The notes: generated from the letters alone by a model not told the origin. 51,834 nt of DNA from Roseofilum acuticapitatum BLCC-M154 (GCF_030068475.1 NZ_JAQOSP010000073.1:1-51834); one strand, 5' to 3'. Numbered from the stretch's first letter, positions 16,898 through 26,868 are shown. Numbers and translations are program-made.

Positions 16898-17722
16898 CTA
16901 AAGAATTTTTTCTAGACCATAAACCAGGGTTTTTAGTTCTAACACTTTGCGGATGGCTAACAGAACGCCGGGCATATAGCAGAGGCGATCGCTGGTATCA
17001 TGGCGCAAAGTATATAATTCTCCACCAGACCCAAACAAGACCTCCTGATGGGCAATTAACCCCGGAAGGCGCACGCTATGAATGCGAATTCCTTCATCGG
17101 CTGATGCTCCCCTCGCTCCAGCTAGATGTTCCTTCTCTGCGACCTTGGCAGGATTATAGGACTTGCCCAACTCACCCAATAATTGAGCGGTTTTAATCGC
17201 CGTTCCACTAGGAGCATCAGCTTTTTGGTCGTGATGGAGTTCTATAATTTCCACATGATCGAAATACTTCGACGCTTGGATAGCTGCCTGTTGTAAGAGA
17301 ACCATACCAATCGAGAAATTGGGAATCACCAAACATCCCGTACTGGCTTTATCCGCAAATTCTGCCAACTCTTGCAACTGCTGGGGACTCAGACCCGTTG
17401 TCCCCACTACCGGACGAATTCCATAGGCGATCGCGCTTCGCACATTATCATAAACCGAATCCGGGTGCGTAAAATCCACCATCACCCCCAACTGACGCTC
17501 TTGGGTAGCATAAGCCAGCATCGACTCTAACTGATTTAGAATCGGAACCTCTAGGGGGCCACATCCAGCGACCTCCCCCACATCCTGACCATTAAGATCC
17601 GGATTGAGATCGACCCCCCCAATCAACTTCATATCCTCAGCTTGGGAAACCGCCTTAACCACCTCTCGGCCCATTTTCCCGGCTGCACCATTAACAATTA
17701 CTGGAATAGGTTGACCAGTCAT
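16898..17722 (-). CDS. dapB: 4-hydroxy-tetrahydrodipicolinate reductase
   Basis: NAD(P)H-dependent reductase of the diaminopimelate/lysine pathway. The 274-residue form begins [20 protein letters not shown], with the nucleotide-binding GAAGKMG motif. The family signature [15 protein letters not shown] carries the catalytic His and Lys. VDFTHPDSV and VGTTGLS are also present. A longer frame reaches 17770, but CAGGAG lies 6 nt before tandem ATGs at 17725 and 17722, and the extra residues do not resemble the family. Confidence 0.95.
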   Translation of the reverse strand: MTGQPIPVIVNGAAGKMGREVVKAVSQAEDMKLIGGVDLNPDLNGQDVGEVAGCGPLEVPILNQLESMLAYATQERQLGVMVDFTHPDSVYDNVRSAIAYGIRPVVGTTGLSPQQLQELAEFADKASTGCLVIPNFSIGMVLLQQAAIQASKYFDHVEIIELHHDQKADAPSGTAIKTAQLLGELGKSYNPAKVAEKEHLAGARGASADEGIRIHSVRLPGLIAHQEVLFGSGGELYTLRHDTSDRLCYMPGVLLAIRKVLELKTLVYGLEKIL

Positions 17723-18116
17723 CATCAACTCCTGAATCCTAAAATAAATAAGCACAATTAGTCGATCCACCCTTGGCGTTGAGCCTTGTCAAAAGACACA
17801 ATAGAAAAGTTAGGCGATCGGAGGATTATCCTACCATGACCCTTTCAATTGCAACAGAGGTGAATCTATCCTCTAAGATGATCCGGTTGGTGAAACAATC
17901 TCCTCGGAGAGAGGATAATAAACCCCTTTTATCTTTGAGCAAAACTTAAATAGACTGAGAACTCTATGGCCCTAAGCCATCATAAAATCTATTATCATAG
18001 CTCAATATTAGAGCAAATCTCAGTCCTGACCTGAGCGGATGTAACTGTACTCCCTCTGAAATGAGTTCTGCCATGGAGTGATCTGATGGCTAGAACTCCA
18101 GAAGCTACAGGGTGCA
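17723..18116. other. Intergenic region between dapB and the cyclase
   Basis: A 394-bp gap between divergent genes. It contains one short frame (17836-17949, listed) and AT-rich stretches such as AATCTATTATCATAGC near 17986, but no clear promoter pair or terminator. Confidence 0.4.
17836..17949 (+). CDS. Possible 37-residue small protein
   Basis: A short frame from ATG 17836 to TAA 17949 (MTLSIATEVN..., ending SLSKT), with CGGAGGA about 11 nt upstream. It has no recognisable domain or membrane segment. It could equally be chance sequence in the dapB-cyclase gap; comparison with relatives would decide. Confidence 0.2.
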   Translation: MTLSIATEVNLSSKMIRLVKQSPRREDNKPLLSLSKT

Positions 18117-20774
18117 ATGAGTAGCAAGCCAATTGGCGTTGCTGATACCAACCCTATAAACCCTAAAAACATGATGCACCGTTCCTTAGAGGTATCTGTT
18201 CATGTCGGACTCAGTCCGAAATACCAGCCGATGAGAGACCATGATAAAACAAAAGAAGAATTGGTGCAGGAGCTAGTTAGCCTGCGCCAGCAAGTGGGTA
18301 ACTTGCAAGATCGACTGCGGTCTACTCAGGCAGACTGGGAAAGACGATGGGAAAAAACAGAAAGTGAACTCAAGGCTGAGGTGGACGCTCGCACGGCGGC
18401 CCTTAAAGAGTCTAACGATCAGTTTGTAGCAGAAATTGCCGAACGCTATCAAACCCTTCATGCTTTGCGTACCGCTAAAGACCAATTAGAAGCGATTTTA
18501 GAAGCTGTACCAGGTACGGTTTCTTGGATTAGTCACGATCTACGCTATCTAGGAGTGAATCGACATTTGGCGGAAATCTTTAATTTGCCTTCGGAAGAAT
18601 TTTCGGGCAAGCCTTTAGGATTTTTAGGTAGTAGCGATGGCTTTGATGGATTTGTGCAAGATTTCTTTGCCAGTGATGCTCAAGAAGCCTTCCGGGAAGT
18701 GGCGATGCGGATTAAGGGAGAACACCGCATTTTTCTGATTGTGGCCCAAAAGTATGATAATAACCAGGCAGCGTTTACGGTGGGTATTGATATCACTGAG
18801 CGCAAACAAGCAGAAGAAGCTCTCCGGGAAGCGGAAAATAAGTATCGGACGATTTTTGAGAATGCGGTAGAGGGTATTTTTCAGATGACTCCGGATGGGC
18901 GCTATTTGAGTGCAAATCCGGCTTTGGCTCGAATTTATGGCTATGCTTCGCCAGAGGAGTTGAAAAATACCTTAATTAATGTTCAGGATCGGCTTTATAT
19001 TAACCCTCAGCAACGCCAAGAATTTATTAATTTGCTGCAACAGTATGATTCTGTGGTGGGGTTTGAGTCCCAGATTCGCCGCTTGGATGGAGAGTTAACG
19101 TGGATTTCCGAGAATGGGCGAGCGGTGCGGGATGATAGGGGAAATTTGCTTTACTACGAGGGTACAGTTGAGGATATTACGGAGCGCAAGCAGGCTGAGG
19201 AACAACTGTGGCGGCTGAATGAGGAGCTGGAACAACGAGTTGAGGAGAGAACGGTTGAGTTGAAGCAGGCGGTGGATCAGCTAACGGTGGAGGTGGCGGA
19301 ACGGGAACGGGTGGAAGCGGCGCTACGGGTGTCTGAGGCGGAACTGCGGGCGCTATTTGCGGCAATGACGGATATTATTACGGTGTTTGATGCTGAGGGT
19401 CGGTTTATGCGGGTGGTTTCGACGAATTCTGAGACGTTGTTTAGTCCAACGGCCGATCGCATGGGGAAAACGGTGTATGATGTTTTTCCTCCGGAACAAG
19501 CGGAAATTTTTGCCCAGCAGATTCAAAGGGTGGTGGAAACGGGGCAAACGATGAATTTGGAGTATTCTTTGCCGGTGGCTTTGATGCCAGGAGTGGCGGA
19601 GGAAGATCAAGAATTTTTCTCGCAAGAGATAGGGGAAAATGAGGATAATCAGGTGTGGTTTGCGGCTAGTGTTTCGCCGATGCCGGATAATTGTGTGATT
19701 TGGGTGGCTCGGAATATTACGGAACGCAAGCGGGTGGTGGATGCGATGCGAGCGGCGGAAGAAAAGTATCGCAGTATTTTTGAGAATGCGGCTGAAGGCA
19801 TTTTTCAGTTGACTCCTGATGGCAAGTATTTGAGCGCAAATCCGGCTTTGGCTCGTATGTATGGTTATGCTTCTCCAGAGGAGTTGATGGCACGCTTAGA
19901 GAATGTGGGGACAAATCTTTATGTCGATCGGGGCCGTCGGCAGGAGTTTATGATGCTGATTGAGCAGGAAAATGGGGTTTCTAATTTTGAGTCCCAGGTT
20001 TATCGTCAGGATCGGACGGTGATTTGGACTTCGGAGAATGCTAGGGGGGTTTGGGATGATGAGGGGAATTTGCTCTTCTGTGAGGGCACGGTAGAAGATA
20101 TTACTAAGCGGAAGGAGGCGGAAGCGGCCTTAAGGGCGGAGCAACAGAAGTCGGAACAGTTGTTGTTGAATGTGTTGCCGGGGGCGATCGCCCAACGGTT
20201 GAAGCAGGAACAACATGCGATCGCCGATCGCTTTGATGAGGTGACGATTTTGTTTGCGGATATTGTCGGATTTACGCGCATGTCTTCGGGCATTTCCGCA
20301 ACTCAATTGGTTAATTTGCTCAATGATATTTTTTCCCGGTTCGATGAATTGGCCCAAGTGCATGGGGTAGAAAAGATTAAAACGATCGGAGATTCTTATA
20401 TGGTCGTTAGTGGTATTCCTACTCCTCGTGGGGATCATGCGGAGGCGATCGCCCAAATGGCCTTGGAAATGCAACGGGAAATCAGTAAATTCCGTCAACC
20501 TAATGGTCAACCTTTACAATTGCGAATTGGCATGAGTACGGGCCCTGTAGTCGCTGGAGTAATTGGAGTTGCCAAGTTTATTTATGACTTGTGGGGAGAT
20601 GCGGTGAATGTGGCTTCGCGGATGGAGTCTTTGGGGGTTCCGGGTAAAATTCAGGTTACCCAAGCCACCTATGAACAGCTCAAACATCGTTATTTATTTG
20701 AAAAACGGGGAGACATTCAGGTGAAGGGGAAAGGAATGATGACGACCTATTGGCTGATAGGAACGGGCTATTGA
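18117..20774 (+). CDS. Multi-PAS class III adenylate cyclase
   Basis: An 885-residue signalling enzyme with no membrane segment, so probably cytosolic. An N-terminal coiled coil (about 40-125) is followed by four PAS-like modules (about 120-240, 240-358, 400-545 and 550-670) joined by helical linkers of the ITERKQAEE type. A class III cyclase domain fills about 690-885. Metal-binding Asp715 lies in FADIVGFT, and the NVASR transition-state pair is present. The purine-selecting residues are Lys755 (EKIKTIGD) and Asp824 (YDLWGDAVN), the adenylate pattern. It should therefore make cAMP in response to an unknown PAS ligand. PAS modules 2 and 4 are near duplicates. Confidence 0.92.
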   Translation: MSSKPIGVADTNPINPKNMMHRSLEVSVHVGLSPKYQPMRDHDKTKEELVQELVSLRQQVGNLQDRLRSTQADWERRWEKTESELKAEVDARTAALKESNDQFVAEIAERYQTLHALRTAKDQLEAILEAVPGTVSWISHDLRYLGVNRHLAEIFNLPSEEFSGKPLGFLGSSDGFDGFVQDFFASDAQEAFREVAMRIKGEHRIFLIVAQKYDNNQAAFTVGIDITERKQAEEALREAENKYRTIFENAVEGIFQMTPDGRYLSANPALARIYGYASPEELKNTLINVQDRLYINPQQRQEFINLLQQYDSVVGFESQIRRLDGELTWISENGRAVRDDRGNLLYYEGTVEDITERKQAEEQLWRLNEELEQRVEERTVELKQAVDQLTVEVAERERVEAALRVSEAELRALFAAMTDIITVFDAEGRFMRVVSTNSETLFSPTADRMGKTVYDVFPPEQAEIFAQQIQRVVETGQTMNLEYSLPVALMPGVAEEDQEFFSQEIGENEDNQVWFAASVSPMPDNCVIWVARNITERKRVVDAMRAAEEKYRSIFENAAEGIFQLTPDGKYLSANPALARMYGYASPEELMARLENVGTNLYVDRGRRQEFMMLIEQENGVSNFESQVYRQDRTVIWTSENARGVWDDEGNLLFCEGTVEDITKRKEAEAALRAEQQKSEQLLLNVLPGAIAQRLKQEQHAIADRFDEVTILFADIVGFTRMSSGISATQLVNLLNDIFSRFDELAQVHGVEKIKTIGDSYMVVSGIPTPRGDHAEAIAQMALEMQREISKFRQPNGQPLQLRIGMSTGPVVAGVIGVAKFIYDLWGDAVNVASRMESLGVPGKIQVTQATYEQLKHRYLFEKRGDIQVKGKGMMTTYWLIGTGY

Positions 20775-20823
20775 AAACTTATCCGCGATTCATCCAACTC
20801 ATTCACTCCCTTACTCATCATCC

Positions 20824-21015
20824 TTAGCGAAGCTGACATACCTTTTGTAGGGTATTATCCTCAACCATAAACACATTACACTCCACTCGATCTTGCTCAA
20901 GCCGATCAACTAAAGACCTTTTCGACTGCTCTGATAATACCCGATCGGACACCAAAGGATTAAACAAGGCAGCCATCAAGGTAGAAAAGGTTAAAAGAAT
21001 AAAACTTACATTCAT
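20824..21015 (-). CDS. Small exported or membrane-associated hypothetical protein
   Basis: A 63-residue protein with a hydrophobic N-terminus (MNVSFILLTFSTLMAALF) that could be a signal peptide or anchor, then a charged segment with two cysteines. CGGAG lies about 10 nt before the ATG. It is convergent with the cyclase gene. No family recognised. Confidence 0.45.
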   Translation of the reverse strand: MNVSFILLTFSTLMAALFNPLVSDRVLSEQSKRSLVDRLEQDRVECNVFMVEDNTLQKVCQLR

Positions 21016-21223
21016 GGGGTGAAATCTCCGTTTGCTGCTTTTGCTAACCGTCTCCTGGATAAATCTGCAATTGCTTGGAGCTTATGGGTTGTCCGTTAGC
21101 TGTTATAATCTCATTTTGCAGAAAAAACAAGCAAAAACCCTAGTAGGGTATTCCAGAATTGTAACTGTCTACTCCGAGGGAATAAGGGCTTGGATTTTCC
21201 TACTCTCAACGAAAGGATCTGAG

Positions 21224-21592
21224 CTAACGAAGTTCCCGGCCAAAGGGAAACAGGGCTAAAGGAATTAACTTAAAGTGCTGTTGGGCAAAGGGAATACCGA
21301 TAATGGTAATCAACAAAATTAGCCCATGGAGGAGATGAGATAGGGCAATTTCCCAACCAAACAAAACTACCCAAACGATATTCAAGATCGTGGGAATCAC
21401 TCCAGAGGCACGGGGACTGACCTCAATTTCCTTGCCAAAGGGGGTAAAGGTGGCAAAACCAATTTTCATGGTTTGTAGACCAAAGGGAATGCCAATGATG
21501 GTCATACACATGCCAATGCCACCGATAATATAGCCCAATCCAGAGACTAAGCCACCAAAAATTAACCAGATCAGGTTACCCAAGAGTGTCAT
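21224..21592 (-). CDS. YccF-family (DUF307) membrane protein
   Basis: A 122-residue inner-membrane protein made of two similar halves, each with a hydrophobic span followed by the motif IIGIPFGLQTMKIG or IIGIPFAQQHFKLI. This duplicated motif is the hallmark of YccF. Function is unknown in the family. It starts at the ATG at 21590-21592 and is divergent from the YidD-VanX gene. Confidence 0.88.
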   Translation of the reverse strand: MTLLGNLIWLIFGGLVSGLGYIIGGIGMCMTIIGIPFGLQTMKIGFATFTPFGKEIEVSPRASGVIPTILNIVWVVLFGWEIALSHLLHGLILLITIIGIPFAQQHFKLIPLALFPFGRELR

Positions 21593-21724
21593 AACGGGTT
21601 TATCTCTCCGATAAAATGACTAAATGGGTTGATTGTATCAAACACTGGTTCAATCAGGGTATAACCTTAGATATATTTTTTCAAGAGAGGGAATGACAAA
21701 GAATAAGCAAAATGGATAAGATCG

Positions 21725-22726
21725 ATGCTGATGCTCAAACTGAAACTCTGGGAAACTCAACTGCTGAAAGTTTTACTGATTCGCGCCATTCAAGCCTATC
21801 GCCAGGGAATTTCGCCTCTCTTTCCTCCGAGTTGTCGATTTTATCCCACTTGCTCCCAATATGCCTTGACAGCAGTGGAACGGTTTGGAGCGATGCGGGG
21901 TTTACAATTGGCAGGGGCACGAATTTTAAGGTGTCATCCCTTTCATCCCGGAGGTTACGATCCGGTTCCAGAAGTAAAAAAAGTTAGTCATGAAACAATT
22001 GGGCTTATGATACTAAAACCTTATCAGCAGATTCCGATTGCAGATTATCAAGAGCCTTTGGTTCCCATCCCTTTGGAGTCATTTTCGGTGGTTTTGCCCC
22101 ATCCTTATGAGGCGTTGGGCGCACCTTATGGGGATAAATCCCCCTATTGGTTACGGAAAACGGTTTGCGATCGCCTGTTGATGGCTCAAAAGCAGTTGCA
22201 AAGCCATCATCCGGGCTGGAAAATCCAGATTTTTGATGCCTATCGACCGATCGCCGTTCAGGAGTTTATGGTCGAATATAGCTTAATCCAACTGGCCCAA
22301 AATCGAGGACTTAATCCGGAAACTCTCACGGAGGAGCAACGGCAAACCCTGCTAGAGGAAGTGTATCAATTTTGGGCGGCTCCTTCCCCCGATCCGGCGA
22401 CTCCTCCTCCCCATAGTACGGGAGCAGCCGTGGATGTTACCCTGGTGGATCAGACGGGCAGACCGATTGATATGGGATCGCCCATTGATGAAATTTCTCC
22501 CCGTTCCTTCCCCGATTATTATGCTCAAGGGGAAACTCCGGATAAACAAAGTTATCATAAACACCGGCAACTGCTGGATCGGATTATGGAGTTTGCCGGG
22601 TTTAAGCGTCATCCCCGTGAATGGTGGCATTTTTCCCATGGGGATCAGCTCTGGGTGTGGCTCAAAGTGGAAGAAGGCAGTTGGCATCAGTCGGAGGCGA
22701 TCGCCCATTACGGTAAAGCTCCCTAA
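21725..22726 (+). CDS. YidD-VanX fusion protein (membrane insertion factor + D-Ala-D-Ala dipeptidase)
   Basis: A 333-residue open frame joining two normally separate proteins. Residues 1-86 are YidD, which assists YidC insertion: [14 protein letters not shown], then [13 protein letters not shown], then [13 protein letters not shown]. Residues 95-333 are an M15D D-alanyl-D-alanine dipeptidase: DAYRP, the zinc motif [11 protein letters not shown] and the EWWHFSH motif. An internal ATG at 22007 matches the normal dipeptidase start. A run of seven A (21976-21982) lies at the junction. A one-base shift there would end YidD a few codons later, so slippage or a sequence error could separate the two. 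The dipeptidase recycles or trims peptidoglycan peptides. Confidence 0.85.
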   Translation: MLMLKLKLWETQLLKVLLIRAIQAYRQGISPLFPPSCRFYPTCSQYALTAVERFGAMRGLQLAGARILRCHPFHPGGYDPVPEVKKVSHETIGLMILKPYQQIPIADYQEPLVPIPLESFSVVLPHPYEALGAPYGDKSPYWLRKTVCDRLLMAQKQLQSHHPGWKIQIFDAYRPIAVQEFMVEYSLIQLAQNRGLNPETLTEEQRQTLLEEVYQFWAAPSPDPATPPPHSTGAAVDVTLVDQTGRPIDMGSPIDEISPRSFPDYYAQGETPDKQSYHKHRQLLDRIMEFAGFKRHPREWWHFSHGDQLWVWLKVEEGSWHQSEAIAHYGKAP

Positions 22727-22783
22727 TCCTCTCTCAAAATTGCTCCCTTTCGCTACAATAACAGAGAGTATGGGAGGCCTCAG

Positions 22784-22966
22784 ATGTTAGAAATCATCGC
22801 GATCGTCATCTTTTCGATTGCCACCTTTGCCCTAGCCTATCTTCTAGGGTTGATGGGTATGGCCTTAACTGCGCTTTTTTTCCTCCTTGAAGACATTCCC
22901 GGATGGGTATGGACAGCCCTCTTGTTAGGATTGACGGTAGCAACCTATAGAGGATTAAGGTACTAA
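22784..22966 (+). CDS. Small two-helix membrane protein
   Basis: A 60-residue, strongly hydrophobic protein with two probable transmembrane helices (about 1-33 and 40-57) and a short GLRY tail. GGGAGG stands 7 nt before the ATG, a good ribosome site. It lies 57 bp after the YidD-VanX gene on the same strand and may share its transcript. No family recognised. Confidence 0.65.
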   Translation: MLEIIAIVIFSIATFALAYLLGLMGMALTALFFLLEDIPGWVWTALLLGLTVATYRGLRY

Positions 22967-22970
22967 GCAA

Positions 22971-24152
22971 TTAACGGACAACTCGCCAGAAGAGGAAAAT
23001 TCCGACACTAAAGGCGGATACAGTGGGTAACCATCCGGCAATGACTGGGGAAAGTGCGCCGCTTAAACCGAGGGCATCACCAACGGACATGAGGAGATAG
23101 TAAGTAAAAATAATTAAAACGCTCAGTCCAAAACCGGTGGCTCTTCCGGCGGTGCGTTGGGGACGAGTGCCTAGGGCGGCTCCCATTAAGCCAAAGGCGA
23201 TACAGGCGAAGGGAATGGCAAAGCGCTGTTGAATGCGGATTTGCAGTTTGCGAATTTGTTTGTCATCGCCGCTCATTTTGACGATTTCCAGGTAGTTGAG
23301 GGATTCAGCAATGTTCATTTCCTCGTATTTTGTGCCAATGGAAGCGAGATCGAGGGGAGCGCGGGGAAGTTTGAGCTGTTGGCGATCGAATTTGACGATA
23401 TTTTTGAAGGAGCCGGATTGATCGACGACGTAGATCGTGCCGTTGAAGAAGTCCCAGGTGCTTTCCTCGGCGTTCCAGGAAGCGGCTTCGGAGATGATGA
23501 TTTGTTTAAATTGGGATTGGGAGCGATCGAGGATGGTGAGGCCTTTCATTGCTTTGCCGTCGAAAAATTCGGCATAGAAAAGACGGGTTAACACACGCAC
23601 TTTTTTCCCGTCAGCGAGTTCTTTGCGCTGATATTCGGGATAAAAGATGTTCATTGCCTCTTGGAGGGGTGTTTCTTGTTTGAGCGCTCGCTCTAGGGTA
23701 AGGGTGGCTTCTCGTTTGGCGGCAGGAACGACGAGTTCATTGAAGGTGAAGGTGATACCGGTGAGACAGAGGCTAAAGATGAGGGTGGGTACGAGGAGAC
23801 GGTAAAGGCTTACGCCACAACTGCGGAGGGCGATCAGTTCGCTGTCGCTTGATAGGCGACTGTAGGCGATGATGCATCCAAGGAGGAGGGCGGTGGGAAT
23901 GGCGAAGGAGATGAAGTAGGGAAGTTGGAGGAAGAAGACTTTGAGGGCGATCGCCACGGGTAGCCCAACTTCACTGACTTTGCGGACGAGATCGAATACT
24001 GTGCCGATCGCCACGCCTACGGAGGTGAAGGCTCCGAGTCCAAAGAGAAAGGGGGAAACTAATTCATGGATCAGATACCGATCCATGACGGAGATGGGGG
24101 AAAATTTCGGGCGTTGGGGTTGGGTGTCTTCCTGGGATACGCTAGAAGTCAT
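22971..24152 (-). CDS. LptF/LptG-family permease
   Basis: A 393-residue inner-membrane protein of the YjgP/YjgQ family that extracts lipopolysaccharide from the inner membrane. It has the N-terminal MDRYLIHELVSPFLFGLGAF, three early and three late membrane spans, and a periplasmic beta-jellyroll-type region (about 140-290). Many cyanobacteria have one such gene rather than a pair. It follows lptB by 28 bp and belongs to the lptA-lptB-lptF/G cluster. Whether to call it F or G is not decidable by eye. Confidence 0.92.
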   Translation of the reverse strand: MTSSVSQEDTQPQRPKFSPISVMDRYLIHELVSPFLFGLGAFTSVGVAIGTVFDLVRKVSEVGLPVAIALKVFFLQLPYFISFAIPTALLLGCIIAYSRLSSDSELIALRSCGVSLYRLLVPTLIFSLCLTGITFTFNELVVPAAKREATLTLERALKQETPLQEAMNIFYPEYQRKELADGKKVRVLTRLFYAEFFDGKAMKGLTILDRSQSQFKQIIISEAASWNAEESTWDFFNGTIYVVDQSGSFKNIVKFDRQQLKLPRAPLDLASIGTKYEEMNIAESLNYLEIVKMSGDDKQIRKLQIRIQQRFAIPFACIAFGLMGAALGTRPQRTAGRATGFGLSVLIIFTYYLLMSVGDALGLSGALSPVIAGWLPTVSAFSVGIFLFWRVVR

Positions 24153-24180
24153 AGAGGCAGTTGCAGTTAAGGGTTGTGGC

Positions 24181-24909
24181 TCACCGTTGGAAATTATCGC
24201 CTAAATAGTATTGTCGCACTCTGGGATCTTCATAGAGTTCTTCAGCATTGCCAGAGGCGAGGATTTGGCCATCGCGCATAATATAGGCTCGGTCGGTGAT
24301 GGCGAGGGTTTCGCGGACATTGTGATCGGTAATCACGATGCCTAAATGGCGATCGCGCAAGTTGGCGATTAGGGTTTGAATTTCGGAGACGGCGATCGGA
24401 TCGACTCCGGCGAAGGGTTCATCTAAAAACAGGAATTTGGGCCCCTCTTTACCCGCAGCGAGAACTCTGGCTAACTCGGTGCGTCGGCGCTCTCCTCCAG
24501 AGACTTGAATCCCTTTCGTATGAGCAACGGTAGAGAGGCGAAATTCTTCTAAGAGCTTTTCGGTGCGCCAATGCCATTCCCGGCGGGGGACTTGGGTTTG
24601 TTCTAGCACCAGTAAAATATTCTGGCGCACGGTGAGATAGCGGAAGATACTGGCTTCTTGGGGGAGGTAGCCAATACCGAGTTGAGCGCGTTGGGAAATT
24701 GAGAGGGCGGTAATATCTTGGTCGCCCAGCCAAACTCTGCCTTGAGTGGGCTTTTCCAACCCCGTGCCCATATAAAATGTGGTGGTTTTTCCGGCTCCAT
24801 TGGGGCCGAGTAATCCCACGACTTCTCCTTGTGCCACAGAGAGATAGACGCGATTGACCACCTGTCTTTGTCCATAGGATTTATGAACATTATCCAATAC
24901 CAACTTCAC
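24181..24909 (-). CDS. lptB: LPS export ABC transporter ATPase
   Basis: A 242-residue ABC ATPase with Walker [10 protein letters not shown] (35-43), signature [13 protein letters not shown], Walker [13 protein letters not shown] and the switch His in [11 protein letters not shown]. These match LptB closely. It powers lipopolysaccharide extraction with the permease encoded next. The start is GTG with AAGGAGT 5 nt upstream. It is cotranscribed with lptA and lptF/G. Confidence 0.95.
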   Translation of the reverse strand: MKLVLDNVHKSYGQRQVVNRVYLSVAQGEVVGLLGPNGAGKTTTFYMGTGLEKPTQGRVWLGDQDITALSISQRAQLGIGYLPQEASIFRYLTVRQNILLVLEQTQVPRREWHWRTEKLLEEFRLSTVAHTKGIQVSGGERRRTELARVLAAGKEGPKFLFLDEPFAGVDPIAVSEIQTLIANLRDRHLGIVITDHNVRETLAITDRAYIMRDGQILASGNAEELYEDPRVRQYYLGDNFQR

Positions 24910-24950
24910 AATACTCCTTACTCCTTACTGAGTGACTGATGAATCATGAC

Positions 24951-25415
24951 TTATAAATCAGGAGTGGGGGGCAGGGGATCGGGATTACCGGCGTTATCGG
25001 TGGATTCGGGGACAATGTAGATGGCTTCGACTTGTTGCCCTTGGGTTTGGGGGAGGGCAACAAACCGACCTTCGTCTATCAAGTAGGTGACGGTTTCTCC
25101 TCGGAGGCTATTTCCTTCTTGGAGGACATAGACATTACCACTGAGGACGATGCGCCTCTCGCGGCTAAAATATTGGGCTTGGGCGGCTGTGGCTTGAATA
25201 TTGCGGGCGGGATAGAGGACTTGTACGTTACCCCTAGCGGTGAGGACACCGGTTCTAGCGTTGGCTTCTTGGATGTCTGCTCGCAGGGTGATGGCGCGAT
25301 TTTGTCCATTTTGGGAATAGGCAGCCGGTAGACGACCGATGCCTAGAGTAATGGGAATCATGAGGGCTAATGTGCCCACTAAATGACTCCAATGGGGCGA
25401 TCGCAGGTTTCTCAT
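24951..25415 (-). CDS. lptA: LptA/OstA-like periplasmic protein
   Basis: A 154-residue protein with an N-terminal signal segment (hydrophobic stretch LVGTLALMIPITLGI). An OstA beta-jellyroll follows: ITLRADIQEANARTGVLTARGNVQV and AQAQYFSRERRIVLSGNV. It should bridge lipopolysaccharide across the periplasm. A GTG two codons upstream (25421) is an alternative start with a closer GAGGA. First gene of the lpt cluster. Confidence 0.88.
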   Translation of the reverse strand: MRNLRSPHWSHLVGTLALMIPITLGIGRLPAAYSQNGQNRAITLRADIQEANARTGVLTARGNVQVLYPARNIQATAAQAQYFSRERRIVLSGNVYVLQEGNSLRGETVTYLIDEGRFVALPQTQGQQVEAIYIVPESTDNAGNPDPLPPTPDL

Positions 25416-25520
25416 AAGCACAAAGTCCTCTCCGGTTGAGTTAGTCTCTCTTTTTCTTTACCTAGGATACTGTAACCGGAAAGGGGATGTGGAGTGTTGT
25501 GGTTGAGATCAAAATCGTAG

Positions 25521-25595
25521 GGTGTGTTAGTCACAGCGTAACACACCGAAAACAGTCAGCTATAGTAGGTTGGGTTAAACGAAGTGCAACCCAAC
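25521..25595. repeat. Two short palindromic intergenic repeats
   Basis: GGTGTGTTA (25521-25529) pairs with TAACACACC (25539-25547), and GTTGGGTT (25569-25576) with AACCCAAC (25588-25595). Both are of the GGGTTACGC palindrome kind scattered in cyanobacterial genomes. They lie between lptA and the YbjN-like gene. Confidence 0.6.
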
Positions 25596-25628
25596 AGACA
25601 AGAGTGGCGATCGCACTACAATATGGCA

Positions 25629-26828
25629 CTACAATAACGTCAGTGCTTCTTCTAGAGACAACTTTTTCTCAAGCATCGTCATAATAATTGGTAAGTAGCG
25701 ATCCATTGTCATCACATTCGTATAAACCACATTCTTGATTAACGGGCTATAATTATTACAATTCTCCACATCAATCGAAGTCTTAAACCGAAGGATACGC
25801 TCCTCAAAATTCAAATCGAAGTTGCCAATCGTTAAATGATAATTGATATTCATCAACAATTTACACAGCTTCGATTCTTGCGCTTTTGGAAACTTGAGGG
25901 CAATCATTGAATAAAAAATCAGTTGTTCTAAATCTTCTTTCGCTTCCGCTAAACATACCCATTTTCCATGTTCTCCTTGAAAGAGCAGTTTTAAGGCCGG
26001 TTGCTCTGGAATTTTCTCTACCATCCAATCTTCCGACTCAAAGAAACCTAATACATTCTCTAAAATAGAAGGCTTTTTGACTCTTTCAAAGTTGAAATAG
26101 TCTAAGTCTTCTTCTCCGTTGTCTGATGCCGAAAAACCAGCTAAAATCGCTTCTTCTAATTCAGATTGGAGATTATCCCGCAATAGATTAGCAAACGCTT
26201 CGGCAATAGGTTCGCTTGCTCTGGAATCTTTTGCCATCAGAGTAGGAACTTGTTCTACCAGAGTAGCCATTAACTGATGGGAATTGGCATCAGAAAGGGT
26301 CGAGGGGATGCTATCTTGGAGAAAACGAGTCACCGTTTCCAGTGCTAAATGTTCTAGAAGCTCCTCATTTTCCACATCCAATTGAGACCAATCTACATAA
26401 TCCCACAACGTGCGATAACCCACCACCCCACTTTCCTGTTGCTGTTGCACCGATAAAGTTATCCAACTTTCCGTTTGCACCAGTCGGGCGTTTTTCTGAT
26501 GTTCCCCCAATTCCTGAAGGTAAGCAAGGGCAGTTTCTGCATGAGCTGCTTCTTGCAAGCGCAGAAGATATTCTGGGTTAAGAGTAACAGTGATTTGAAT
26601 GGGAAGATTGGGTTGAAAATTGCAGCCTTTTTGGGTGTTCGTCAGTTCTGGTAACAGTTGAAAAAGGTTATTTTTTTCTATAATCCGATAAGTTTCTAGA
26701 TTAACTTCAAATGTAAGATCGCATTTTTCTAACAACAGATGCGGTTGCCACCACTCCAAGTTGACAGATTCGAGAGAGATGGGCAATGTTTTGGGGCTAT
26801 GAAAAGTGGGTTGATAATCAGCTCGCAT
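25629..26828 (-). CDS. YbjN-like protein beside an eCIS effector candidate
   Basis: A 399-residue protein. The C-terminal ~145 residues resemble a YbjN-type domain (SILENVLGFFESEDWMVEKI, KWVCLAEAKEDLEQLIFYS, then a helical finish with MDRYLPIIMTML). I recall this fold being likened to type III secretion chaperones. The N-terminal ~250 residues are not recognised and are rich in acidic helices. It starts 40 nt after the stop of the DUF4157 effector candidate on the same strand, so the two are likely cotranscribed. A chaperone, adaptor or immunity role is an inference from position only. Confidence 0.6.
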   Translation of the reverse strand: MRADYQPTFHSPKTLPISLESVNLEWWQPHLLLEKCDLTFEVNLETYRIIEKNNLFQLLPELTNTQKGCNFQPNLPIQITVTLNPEYLLRLQEAAHAETALAYLQELGEHQKNARLVQTESWITLSVQQQQESGVVGYRTLWDYVDWSQLDVENEELLEHLALETVTRFLQDSIPSTLSDANSHQLMATLVEQVPTLMAKDSRASEPIAEAFANLLRDNLQSELEEAILAGFSASDNGEEDLDYFNFERVKKPSILENVLGFFESEDWMVEKIPEQPALKLLFQGEHGKWVCLAEAKEDLEQLIFYSMIALKFPKAQESKLCKLLMNINYHLTIGNFDLNFEERILRFKTSIDVENCNNYSPLIKNVVYTNVMTMDRYLPIIMTMLEKKLSLEEALTLL

Positions 26829-26868
26829 CTCAATTTTGATAACTCATATAAAATTTATCTCAATATTT

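Noticed and set aside
21032-21259. 75-residue frame on the plus strand
   Set aside because: It overlaps the 3' end of the YccF gene, has no conserved features, and spans probable promoter sequence.
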